Source: UBA935 sp031555615
GTDB taxonomy: Bacteria; Bacillota; Clostridia; Lachnospirales; Lachnospiraceae
Assembly (NCBI GenBank): GCA_031555615.1
Contig: JAVBUF010000023.1
Coordinates: forward strand, 6,613 to 70,612
Reading direction: 5' to 3'
DNA length: 64,000 nucleotides
This document shows positions 36,618 to 46,000 of the stretch, in pieces. Under the pieces are notes generated by a model. It worked only from the letters and a program-made list of their open reading frames with translations. It was not told the DNA's origin and made no database searches. Numbering within the stretch: position 1 is the stretch's first letter; every line of letters starts with the position of its first letter. The translations under genes were made by a program, and so were the position numbers.

Positions 36618-37244
36618 TCAGCTTTCGCTGCAATATAAACGATTGAATTGACGAATGTGTTGCTCCAGCAGATTGACGGCCTCTGCCTCACGTTCCGGCT
36701 GGCAGTCGCACAGATTCAATAACAGATACAACGGTGCAAAAAAGTGAAGGGCCATGATATCGGCCTCTTCTGATTTGAAGATGCCGTTCTGCATCAGCAG
36801 ACCCAATAACATCCCCTGATAGGAAAGAGGCTCCTCTATATACTGTCTGGCGTAGAGAGCCGCCAGTTCCCGGTTATGATATTGCTCTACCGTCAGCATC
36901 CGGCGAAAGCGGCTGACGTATTCATCATGTAAAAAGTATAAGAATAAGTTTTTGCCCATGACAATCAGTTGTTCCTCATCAATATTTAAGAAAATAGGCA
37001 TATCCCTGGCCGGTTCGTTCCCACTCATCTGCATGTATGCCGCCTGTTGTTCATATCGGCGATTCATTTCTGTCAGAATGGCATCAAAAATGTCCTGCTT
37101 ACTCTGATAATGCTTATAAAGAGAAGGGGCCCTGATCCCTACAGCGGCGGCAATCTCTGCCACACTGACGGCTTCATATCCTTTCTCAGAAAACAGGCGC
37201 AGGGCCTCTTGCAAAATTTTGGTTTTTGTGGACTGCTGCTCCAT
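36618..37244 (-). CDS. TetR-family regulator
   Basis: 208 residues. The N-terminal helix-turn-helix (VSVAEIAAAVGIRAPSLYKHY, about 30-50) is typical TetR; the C-terminal ligand domain is helical and unassigned. It is the first gene of an operon with a flavin reductase, response regulator and kinase. Its own promoter carries two copies of a matching operator, so autorepression is very likely. The ATG at 37244 lies after GGAG; a TTG three codons earlier is less likely. Confidence 0.92.
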   Translation of the reverse strand: MEQQSTKTKILQEALRLFSEKGYEAVSVAEIAAAVGIRAPSLYKHYQSKQDIFDAILTEMNRRYEQQAAYMQMSGNEPARDMPIFLNIDEEQLIVMGKNLFLYFLHDEYVSRFRRMLTVEQYHNRELAALYARQYIEEPLSYQGMLLGLLMQNGIFKSEEADIMALHFFAPLYLLLNLCDCQPEREAEAVNLLEQHIRQFNRLYCSES

Positions 37245-37261
37245 CTGTTTCAACTCCTTTG

Positions 37262-37309
37262 GCTAATGAATGTTACCCCAATTATAGGCTAACATTCATT
37301 AGCTGTCAA
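37262..37309 (-). promoter_or_regulatory. Consensus promoter with two TetR-type operators
   Basis: On the minus strand a perfect TTGACA (37309-37304) and TATAAT (37286-37281) are spaced 17 bp. The spacer is filled by GCTAATGAATGTTAGC, itself with GCTAA/TTAGC arms. An inverted copy differing by one base (TAACATTCATTAGC) lies just after the -10. Both sites would block RNA polymerase. The following gene encodes a TetR regulator. Confidence 0.85.
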
Positions 37310-37313
37310 GGTC

Positions 37314-37350
37314 AAAAAAAGATATGACCGCTAACCGCTTTCATATCTTT
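37314..37350 (-). terminator. Intrinsic terminator after the chemoreceptor gene
   Basis: AAAGATATGA pairs with TCATATCTTT around a loop and is followed by seven T residues on the minus strand, 14 bp past the gene stop. Confidence 0.85.
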
Positions 37351-37364
37351 TCATTTTATTTATA

Positions 37365-39365
37365 TTATTTTATATCCTCTGCTTGCTCTTTATCTAATTG
37401 CTCCACCAATTGATCCAATAACTGTGCCTGCTCGGACAGTTCTTCACTTGCTGCGGCACTTTCCTGGGACATGGCCAGATTATCTTCTACTGTTCCCGAA
37501 ATTTTATTTACCGATTGCGCAAGCCCTGACAATCGGTCGGCATAATTTCGAGATTCCTCGGTAATTCCCTCTACCATCTCCAAGACCTGCTGAATTTCTG
37601 AGACTGTTGCCATCAGCGAATCTGCTGTACTCTGGGCAATCACAGTTCCATTTTCAATTGCTGCCAGAGTGGCTGTGATCAGGTTATTGGTATTCTGTAC
37701 CGCTTCAGCACTTTCATTTGCCAGCTTTCCCACCTCTTCCGCAACTACCGCAAACCCTTTTCCGGCTTCTCCGGCCCTGGCTGCTTCAATGGCGGCATTT
37801 AGAGACAACAGATTGGTCTGCCCGGCAATGTCTTCAATACTCTTGACGATATTCTTGATCTGATCGGAAGCTGCCCGCACATCCTCCATCGCGTGCATGG
37901 TATCGCTCATCTGGTTATTACACTTTAATACCATTTCACTTGAGGTTTGGGCCTGATTACTTGCCTGTTCGGCAATATGTGCATATTCCTTGATATTATC
38001 GGAAACTTCATTTAAGGAATCCGCCAATATGATAATCGTATTTTGCTGTTCGGCCATTCCTGTGCTGAGGGTATTGGCCGCTGATGAAACCTGAGTGGAG
38101 CTGCTTGCAACCTGTGACGAAACGCCTTTGATCTGAAGGGTCAGATTGGTCAGCTGATTACTGATTTGATCCAAAAATATTCTGATTTGAGAATATTCTC
38201 CGATATATTCGGTATTAGTCTTATAGGATACATGACCATTGGCTATTTCTCCTAAGGTTAAACCTATATTCTGTATCATTTCTCTGGTATTTTTGCTGAA
38301 GTCCAATAAATATTGCTGCAGTTCATGTGTCTCCTCTACTCCTGAATCATCATCTGCTATATGCAGCTCAAAATTTCCTTTTGACATTTCGCCAATCTGA
38401 TTGGTCATATCCACAATTGGATGGGATATCTTGTCAAATTGTCTTTTAAAATACTTATTTATCAGGTAGAGCAACAAAGCCACCATTGCTATTCCTGCCA
38501 CTAAGATCAGCAGCACAACATTGGTTACCGTGCTTTTTTGAATTCCCGTATAAATCCGGAAACCGCCATTATCCGTTTCACTTACGGTAAAATAATATGA
38601 TCTGCCGTTATAATCAAAAATCGATTTGATTTCATTTTCCTTCATCTCGTTTAATTTCCGATAGCTTGACCGTGCTTCTTCCACCAGGGTAACTTGCCCG
38701 TCGTGGGGCTCGAACTCATGATTAGGATGGAAAATAATCTTTCCGGCACTATCTTCCACAAAGAAATATTCTGTTTTTTCTTCACTGGAAATACTTTCCA
38801 GGGCTGTTGTTATTTCCATATCAATGGCAATTACTGCCGGCTCACCGGTGTCGGTTTTGATGGGCATGGATACGCAAATAGCATAAATACCGGTATTGGC
38901 ATCTTCATAGGTTATTACATTCATTTTTCCAGACTGAATCGGCCCGTCGTAGAATGGCCTTCCAATTACAGAATAATCCCCTGCCGGCACCCAGCCTAAT
39001 GTTTCGTATAGATAATTACGCTCTCCATATGCCACATAAAAAGCTGTAATTACATCTTTAGGCATCTGGCTTATCTTGCTGTCGATTGCCTTTTTGATAA
39101 CTGCTTCCGAGCAATCCGTGGTACTCTCAAGATCAAAAACAAAATCATTTATTGTCTTCATCAAATCCGATACCGTATAATTCAATGCAGCAACATTGGC
39201 ATCTGCCTTCAGTTTCAGCTCCGCTTTTAAATTTCCAAATAATATCATTGTTATCACACTAAAAACAACTACAAATAATAATGCAATAATAACAATAAAC
39301 GATAATGTTGTCATTTGTGTCAGCTTTGATTGGAGCTTCATCTTTTCCTGAGTATTCTTCTTCAT
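37365..39365 (-). CDS. Methyl-accepting chemotaxis protein
   Basis: 666 residues. Membrane segment 1 (about 20-45), a large extracytoplasmic sensor (about 46-280, dCache-like by length and FVAYGERNYLYETLGW/YDGPIQSGK-type pattern), membrane segment 2 (about 283-305), HAMP, then the cytoplasmic signalling coiled coil. The hairpin tip is the conserved IAGQTNLLSLNAAIEAARAG followed by GFAVVAEEVGKLA. It controls CheA in chemotaxis or a related pathway. No che or flagellar gene is in the window. CAGGAGG precedes the ATG. An unusual AT-rich repeat lies just upstream. Confidence 0.95.
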   Translation of the reverse strand: MKKNTQEKMKLQSKLTQMTTLSFIVIIALLFVVVFSVITMILFGNLKAELKLKADANVAALNYTVSDLMKTINDFVFDLESTTDCSEAVIKKAIDSKISQMPKDVITAFYVAYGERNYLYETLGWVPAGDYSVIGRPFYDGPIQSGKMNVITYEDANTGIYAICVSMPIKTDTGEPAVIAIDMEITTALESISSEEKTEYFFVEDSAGKIIFHPNHEFEPHDGQVTLVEEARSSYRKLNEMKENEIKSIFDYNGRSYYFTVSETDNGGFRIYTGIQKSTVTNVVLLILVAGIAMVALLLYLINKYFKRQFDKISHPIVDMTNQIGEMSKGNFELHIADDDSGVEETHELQQYLLDFSKNTREMIQNIGLTLGEIANGHVSYKTNTEYIGEYSQIRIFLDQISNQLTNLTLQIKGVSSQVASSSTQVSSAANTLSTGMAEQQNTIIILADSLNEVSDNIKEYAHIAEQASNQAQTSSEMVLKCNNQMSDTMHAMEDVRAASDQIKNIVKSIEDIAGQTNLLSLNAAIEAARAGEAGKGFAVVAEEVGKLANESAEAVQNTNNLITATLAAIENGTVIAQSTADSLMATVSEIQQVLEMVEGITEESRNYADRLSGLAQSVNKISGTVEDNLAMSQESAAASEELSEQAQLLDQLVEQLDKEQAEDIK

Positions 39366-39391
39366 ACAGCCTCCTGTTTTTTATATATTTT

Positions 39392-39419
39392 ATTTAAATA
39401 TATTTAAATATATTTAAAT
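39392..39419. repeat. Three ATTTAAAT palindromes at 10-bp spacing
   Basis: ATTTAAAT occurs at 39392-39399, 39402-39409 and 39412-39419, each separated by AT, giving a 10-bp period in phase with the helix. It lies 27 bp upstream of the chemoreceptor start, in the promoter region. It may be a bent or melting segment, or a binding array. Confidence 0.6.
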
Positions 39420-39478
39420 CAGCCCCCGGCCGTCAATGGTTTCAGCACCAAACACGCCTGAATCAGCATGGAAATACC

Positions 39479-40219
39479 TTAGTCTGCTTCGTCAAACATC
39501 CGCCTCAGCCATTTTTCCCTAACAGATTCAAAATCCTTCGGTACTGATATTCGTGTACCGTCACGCATAAAAACCGCACTGTTTTCGCAAGAATTTACAT
39601 AATCAAGATTTACTATAAAACTCCTTTGCACTTTAATCATTTGTGGTTCACGCAGCAATATATCCGAGTAAGCTTTCAAAGACGAATATACGCTTGGCAC
39701 GCCGCCATCTTTAAGATGAAAATGTAAATGATGTCTTATTACCTCAACATACATAAACTCTGCATATGAAATAAAGCGAATTCCGCTCCTGCTGGTCAGT
39801 GCAAATCCATTCCGATCGATGGTTTTGCGCCTCGTTTCAATATCTCGCAAAAGCTCATAAATTTTTTGGGGGTCTACGGGTTTGACCATATAGGAAAACG
39901 CTTTAACAGCATAGCTTTGTTCCGCAAAATCGTTAAATGATGACAAAAATATCAAGTAACCGCTAAAGTTCATTTTGCGCAGTTGAAAAGCAAGCTCAAT
40001 GCCGTTCATTTTAGGCATCATGATATCTAAAATCACGATATCAATTGCATTGTTATCCAGATAGGAGATTGCTTCATAAGGGTCAGAAAACTTTGACACT
40101 GCATAAGGTGCCTCAACCATTTTTTCTGAGAAACTATCATAATAATTTTCTATTATATGGGAAACATATTCTAAATCATCCCTGCTGTCATCACAGATTA
40201 AAATACGAGTCAATTTCAT
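39479..40219 (-). CDS. LytTR-family response regulator
   Basis: 246 residues. The receiver domain has the acidic pair CDDSRDD, the phospho-Asp in IVILDIMMPKMNG near residue 60 and the Lys in MVKPVDP. The LytTR DNA-binding domain (about 145-240) includes FMYVEVIRHHLHFHL and VQRSFIVNLDYV, as in AgrA/VirR regulators. The ATG at 40219 follows AGAGAGGAA; a longer N-terminal extension is not supported. It lies behind a 7TM kinase/OmpR pair. LytTR sites are direct repeats about 21 bp apart. Confidence 0.93.
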   Translation of the reverse strand: MKLTRILICDDSRDDLEYVSHIIENYYDSFSEKMVEAPYAVSKFSDPYEAISYLDNNAIDIVILDIMMPKMNGIELAFQLRKMNFSGYLIFLSSFNDFAEQSYAVKAFSYMVKPVDPQKIYELLRDIETRRKTIDRNGFALTSRSGIRFISYAEFMYVEVIRHHLHFHLKDGGVPSVYSSLKAYSDILLREPQMIKVQRSFIVNLDYVNSCENSAVFMRDGTRISVPKDFESVREKWLRRMFDEAD

Positions 40220-40289
40220 CAGTTCCTCTCTACTTTGCTTTATGTATTCAATATGAACGATTTTGTTCATATTCCTCAAAAACGCAACA

Positions 40290-40322
40290 TGCGAACATCT
40301 TCCTAAGAAGCTGTTCGCATAT
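40290..40322. terminator. Hairpin between the kinase and LytTR genes
   Basis: TGCGAACATCTTC pairs with GAAGCTGTTCGCA (one mismatch) around a 4-nt loop. A T-run lies about 10 nt away on each side (GCGTTTTT on the minus strand), so it may end kinase transcription, though less well placed than usual. Confidence 0.45.
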
Positions 40323-40384
40323 TGTATGTTTTTTAGTGTTTAATTATCTTAATTAATTAACTGCATATAACAATTTTAAGGATA

Positions 40385-42304
40385 TCATAAAATAATCTCC
40401 GCTTCAAGACTTATTAGAAATTTTGTTCCTTCACCTAATCGCGACTGTACGGATATGGACCCCCCCATGCCTTCGGCCATGGTCCTGGCAATGTACAATC
40501 CCATCCCGCTGTCGCCGCCTGTATTTCGCGCCTTGGACACCTTGTAGAACTTATCGAAAATGTTGGGTAAATGTTCTTCAGCAATACCCTCCCCGGTGTC
40601 GGCTATACCAATTACACATTTGCCGCCATCAATCCCTGCTGTTATTATAATCTCGCCGTTTTGGGGCGTATGTCTGGCAGCGTTATAGATGATATTATCG
40701 ATGACGCTCCATATCTTGTCATGGTCAAGCCGCACTCTGCAATCATCTGCAGATTCTACTGTGAATCGCAATCCCAGGTCCCGCAGGTATTTCCCGTGCC
40801 GGTCTTCGATATCATTCACTAATTCCGACAGCGGCAGCCATTCCAGGTTATAATTTAACTGCCCTGTTTCAATCCGGGTAGCCTCAAACAGATTCCGAAT
40901 AAGCCGCTGCATGGTAAGGTTTTTGTGATAAGCCACATGGATGTAATCGGAACGTTCAGCATCTTCTAGATTAATATTACCATCGTCCAGCAGTTCTAGG
41001 TATTGGCCCAGCACCGTCAGCGGTGTCTTGAGGTCATGGGATATATTTCCAATCATTTCCTTCAAGGCATTTTGGGAAATCGTCAGCACTTCATTGGCGT
41101 GGGCAAGCTGATATGTCCGTTCTCGCACCTGGATTTCCAGGTTTTCGTTTAGCTTTTCCACATCCAGCATGACCTTCATGTAATTACGGCTCAGCAAGTA
41201 ACATTGTGAGAGAATCATAAACAGTCCGCAGATAAGAGGAAACATATATATATCATATAATTCTTCAATTGTTATTTTAACGATACCGGATAACATGAAC
41301 AAAAGTAAACTGGCCAGATACAGCAGTAAAGACCTGTTATTTTGATAGCTTCTCGCCGTAAATATCTTGATTACGTAAAGCAGCATGGGCAGATAGCCTA
41401 AGAGAATTGATCTGGCGCCTATGTTAACGGGTAATATCAAAACCAACAAAATGGTCATTCCAAACATCAGGGTAATAAAACCCATTTCCATTTTATTATA
41501 ACGCAGAGGGAATACCAGTGAGGTAAAAACACACATACAGATCCCATGCAGACATACCATCAGTAAATATACTTGGTAATATGTGTTGATATGGATAGGC
41601 CATATCCATGATATGATGCCATGATATTCAAAAAGCATTTGTCCCACTTCAAACACACACATCAGCGCAAAAACCAGGTACACTTTATCCTTAGGGCTAA
41701 ACCGGTACAGCAGCAGATGATAGATTCCTATCATCAGAAAGCCACCCAAAATAAATATACACACCACTCGTTGCTTCAAACCGATGTCGTCCAGATACGG
41801 AGAAATTGAAATTTCAGGAACTGAGTTTCTCATTCCGTTTTTCGCTTCAATATGCTTTGTGCTGATCATTTCGATCACACTGACTCCATTTTGAGGAGTG
41901 AAACTTACAAAAGCAGTCTGTACTTTATCCGTGGCAAAAAGCATTTTCCCGTTAACCCAAATTTCACAGGAATCATCAATCTCCGGGATGAACAGATCCA
42001 TGGGTAAATCCCTGTCGGTCAGCACGGTCAGGGTGTAAGCAGCGGTGTCCCCTACACTGTAGCCAAAGAAATCAAACAGGCTTTGGCTGTGGGGAAAGTT
42101 TACTGCGGTTTGCTCTCCGCCGTTAAAACTCACCAGCCATTCACCCGTCAGCCGGAAGGTGGTTTCTGCGAGGCCGGTGCCGCGCAAATCCAGAACGCCG
42201 TTTTCTGCATGCCCTTCCACTTGATTGGGAGACAGGCAAATATATCCAAATACTAAAGTACACGTCAAAACCATCAGTACGATAAACAGCACATCTTTTT
42301 TCAC
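40385..42304 (-). CDS. 7TM-type sensor histidine kinase
   Basis: 639 residues. Signal-like membrane segment (5-25), an extracytoplasmic beta-sandwich domain (about 30-180), a bundle of about seven membrane helices (about 183-385), coiled coil, then DHp with SHDLKTPL (His near 425) and HATPase (IDNIIYNAARHTP, GIADTGEGI, GDSGMGLYIA). This is the 7TMR-DISM type, which senses extracellular carbohydrates or small ligands. The GTG start overlaps the TGA of the response regulator (GTGA), so the two are a pair. Confidence 0.9.
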   Translation of the reverse strand: MKKDVLFIVLMVLTCTLVFGYICLSPNQVEGHAENGVLDLRGTGLAETTFRLTGEWLVSFNGGEQTAVNFPHSQSLFDFFGYSVGDTAAYTLTVLTDRDLPMDLFIPEIDDSCEIWVNGKMLFATDKVQTAFVSFTPQNGVSVIEMISTKHIEAKNGMRNSVPEISISPYLDDIGLKQRVVCIFILGGFLMIGIYHLLLYRFSPKDKVYLVFALMCVFEVGQMLFEYHGIISWIWPIHINTYYQVYLLMVCLHGICMCVFTSLVFPLRYNKMEMGFITLMFGMTILLVLILPVNIGARSILLGYLPMLLYVIKIFTARSYQNNRSLLLYLASLLLFMLSGIVKITIEELYDIYMFPLICGLFMILSQCYLLSRNYMKVMLDVEKLNENLEIQVRERTYQLAHANEVLTISQNALKEMIGNISHDLKTPLTVLGQYLELLDDGNINLEDAERSDYIHVAYHKNLTMQRLIRNLFEATRIETGQLNYNLEWLPLSELVNDIEDRHGKYLRDLGLRFTVESADDCRVRLDHDKIWSVIDNIIYNAARHTPQNGEIIITAGIDGGKCVIGIADTGEGIAEEHLPNIFDKFYKVSKARNTGGDSGMGLYIARTMAEGMGGSISVQSRLGEGTKFLISLEAEIIL

Positions 42305-42948
42305 GAGCTACCCCCAATCCATCGATATCCCTCATTACGGACGGTTTCAATTGCCCCGAAGGATGTGTCAAACACCTCCAGCTTTTTACGCAGCCTGCGG
42401 ATATAAACCGCAATGGTATTGCTGTCGTCCTTCAATCCGTTTTTCAACGCGGCATACAACTCCGCAGAGGAAATTGGGTGATTTTTATTTTGGTACAGGA
42501 TAAAGAACAAATCAAACTCAGCCTGTGACAGTGATACACTTTTGTTCCGGTACATGACTGCTTTATGATCCAGGTCAAAGAGGATTCTGTCAGACCGGCG
42601 GATTTGGGCACAGATACGCACCTCCAGCTCACGCATGGAGAAGGGCTTGGTCATGTAATCGTCACCCCCTGCCAATAATCCCCGTACTTTATCATCTTCA
42701 TCATCCTTACAGCTGAGGAAAATGATGGGTGTATTGCAGCGTTTGCGTATTTCACCGCACAGGTCAAATCCAAGCACATCCGGCAACAATACGTCAAGTA
42801 CGATACAATCCGGTATGGCTTCCTCAATACGGGTCAGTGCCTCCGCACCGCAGCTTGCCGTCTGCACCAGGTGCCCTTTGGATTCTAAGTATTTTTTATT
42901 AAGCTTAACAATCTCCGGATCATCATCAATCAAAAGTGTCGTATTCAT
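42301..42948 (-). CDS. Response regulator, OmpR/PhoB family
   Basis: 215 residues, short for the family because the receiver-DNA domain linker is minimal. Acidic pair IDDDPE, phospho-Asp in CIVLDVLLPDVLG near residue 52, Lys in MTKPFS, and a winged-helix domain ending VRNEGYRWIG. The stop overlaps the kinase GTG start. The LytTR regulator 2 kb downstream may be a second output of the same signal. GAGAGGAATCTT precedes the ATG. Confidence 0.93.
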   Translation of the reverse strand: MNTTLLIDDDPEIVKLNKKYLESKGHLVQTASCGAEALTRIEEAIPDCIVLDVLLPDVLGFDLCGEIRKRCNTPIIFLSCKDDEDDKVRGLLAGGDDYMTKPFSMRELEVRICAQIRRSDRILFDLDHKAVMYRNKSVSLSQAEFDLFFILYQNKNHPISSAELYAALKNGLKDDSNTIAVYIRRLRKKLEVFDTSFGAIETVRNEGYRWIGGSS

Positions 42949-42965
42949 AAGATTCCTCTCAAATA

Positions 42966-43026
42966 GGATAACGTTTAAATGAGGTTATCCAAAATAAATA
43001 TTTTAGATTAACCTCATTTTTCATTT
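42966..43026. other. Inverted repeat between purL and the response regulator
   Basis: AAATGAGGTTA (about 42979) pairs with TAACCTCATTT (about 43016) around an AT-rich loop. A T-rich run follows on the plus strand only. It lies just past the purL stop and before the response regulator start, so it may fold in the purL 3' end. Confidence 0.4.
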
Positions 43027-46000
43027 TTATTTAAAGTATTCCACACCGGACTCAAAAATCCGAATATCCTGCTGTCCGAAAATATTAACAGCCACACCAT
43101 CGGCCCTCCGCTCGGAATGCGCCATCTTGCCGAAGCAGCGTCCGTCCGGTGAGGTAATCCCTTCAATGGCCCCATAAGAACCATTGATATTCCACTCCTC
43201 ATCCATGGAAATGATTCCCTCAAGGTCGGCATAACAGGTGGCCACCTGCCCATTGGCAAACAAACGGTCAATCCACTCCTTCGAAGCCACGAACCGGCCC
43301 TCACCATGGGATACAGGATTGGCATAAGTATCACCCAGCACCGCTCCCTGCAACCAAGGGGATTTATCCGATACTACCTTGGTATAGGCCATTTTGGAGA
43401 TGTGGCGGTTGATGGTATTGTAGGTAAGGGTAGGGGAATCCTCCGTCTGACCAACAATTTCACCGAAAGGTACCAGGCCAAGCTTAATCAACGCCTGAAA
43501 ACCATTACAGATGCCCAGTGCCAGACCGTCCCGCCGGTGCAGCAGATCCATTACCGCTTCCTTTAATTTTACGTTTTGGAAAGCAGTTGCAAAGAATTTG
43601 GCACTGCCGTCCGGTTCGTCCCCTGCCGAAAATCCGCCGGGGAACATGATAATCTGGGAACGCCCGATAGCCTTGGCATATTCCTCAACTGACTGGCGGA
43701 TATCTTCCGCCGTCATATTTTTAAATACCTTGGTAATAACATTGGCTCCGGCCCGTTCAAAGGCTATTTTACTGTCATATTCACAGTTTGTTCCAGGGAA
43801 TACCGGAATAAATACAGTGGGCCTTGCAGTTTTTTCTTTACAAAGGTAAATGGAATCGGCCCGATATATGGGGGTTTCCAAAACTGTTGTGGCTTTTTCC
43901 CCACGGGTTGGGAAGACCTTTTCCAGCTTGGAGGTCCACGCCTGAAGCGCTTCTTCCATAGTAATGGTTACATCTTTATAGGTAAAGACCGCTTCTTCGG
44001 TAACCGTTCCGATGACCCGGCTTTCCAAATCCAATTCCGCCAGCTTTTCCAATACTTCTATGGGTACTTCAGCCAAAATATCACCCAATCCATTGGTAAA
44101 TAGTTTTTCCGGTTTGATATCCTCTTCCAGAACTACCCCCAGTTTATTACCAAAGGCCATCTTGCTGATTGCAGCCACCAGTCCTTTGGCATCCAGGGCA
44201 TACGCTGAGACAATCTTACCCTCATCAATTAAGGCCGTAATCTGTTTATAAGTCTCGCAAACATGGTCATAAACAGGCATTTCGTATTCATCGGTATCAA
44301 TAACAAAATGAACCAGTTTATTTCCGGCTTTTTTCAACTCCGGGGTAATAATATGATGCTCATTAGCCACATCCACCGCAAAGGAAACCAGGGTGGGCGG
44401 AACATCAATATCATTAAAAGTACCCGACATACTGTCCTTGCCGCCGATAGAAGGCAATCCATATCCGGTCTGGGCATCATAAGCTCCCAAAAGTGCCGCG
44501 AAAGGCTGACTCCAGCGTTCCGCTTCACCGGTCATCCGCCGGAAATACTCCTGGAAAGTAAAACGGATGTTACGGAAATCACCGCCGCTTGCCACAATCT
44601 TGGCCATGGATTCCGTTACTGCATACACTGCCCCATGATAGGGACTCCATGAGGAAAGGTAAGGGTCAAAACCATAACTCATCATGGTTACGGTATCGGT
44701 TTTTCCTTTTAATAAGGGCAGCTTGGCAATCATCGTCTGGGTTTCCGTCAACTGATATTTACCGCCATAAGGCATTACCACACTGCCGGCACCGATGGAG
44801 GAATCGAACATTTCCACCAGTCCCTTCTGGGAACATACATTCAGATCATGGAGCTCTGTCAGCCATGCCTTCTTCACGTCATCTTCAGCCAGCGCCTGCT
44901 CCACACCATCTACTGCTATTTTCTTAAAGTAATTATCTTCTTCCCTGGGAATATTCACCTTCACAGCGGTTTCCTGATGAGCTCCATTGGTATCCAGAAA
45001 AGCTCTGGATATATTGACGACCTCTTTATCCCGCCATTTTAATACCAGTCTTTCTTCTTTGGTAACCACCGCAACCGGAACCGCTTCCAGGTTTTCTTCA
45101 GCAGCAAAAGCCAAAAACTGTTCCACATCCTCCGGTGCAACCACTACCGCCATTCTTTCCTGGGACTCGGAAATCGCCAGTTCGGTTCCATCCAGTCCGG
45201 CATATTTCTTAGGAACTTTATCTAAATCAACAATCAGTCCGGGAGCCAGTTCACCAATGGCAACTGATACCCCGCCGGCACCAAAGTCATTGCATTTCTT
45301 AATCAGCCGGCTGACTTCTCCACGCCGGAACAATCTCTGAATCTTACGTTCGGTGGGCGCATTTCCTTTCTGCACCTCAGCACCACAGGTCTCAATGGAG
45401 CTTTCGGTATGGACCTTGGAGGACCCGGTAGCACCCCCGCAGCCATCACGGCCGGTTCTTCCTCCCAGTAAAATAATGATATCGTCAGGATCGGAATTAC
45501 CTCTGATCACACAGTCTCTGGGTGCAGCACCCATCACTGCCCCGATTTCCATTCTTTTGGCAACATAATCAGGGTGATAGATCTCTTTGACAAAACCGGT
45601 TGCCAGACCAATCTGGTTGCCGTAAGATGAATATCCCGCTGCCGCACCGCGGACCAGCTTCTTCTGTGATAATTTTCCTTTTAAAGTATCCGCTACCGGC
45701 ACCGTCGGATCGGCCGCCCCGGTTACACGCATGGCCTGATATACGTAGCCTCTGCCCGACAAAGGATCGCGGATGGCACCGCCCAGACAGGTAGCGGCCC
45801 CGCCAAAGGGCTCGATTTCGGTGGGATGATTATGGGTCTCATTTTTAAAGAATACCAGCCACTCTTCGGTAACCGGACCTTCGCCGTAATCAACCTCAAC
45901 CGGTACGATAATCGAACAGGCATTGATTTCATCCGATTCTTCCATATCCTGCAGTTTTCCGTCCCGCTTTAACTTACGCATGGCAATAAGTGCCAAATCC

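Noticed and set aside
39420..39478. A 16-residue leader peptide (MLIQACLVLKPLTAGG) between the LytTR and chemoreceptor genes
   Set aside because: The frame exists on the minus strand but has no convincing ribosome site or attenuator structure.
43014..43334. Minus-strand open frame over the purL end
   Set aside because: It is an alternative frame within purL, which has full-length motifs.
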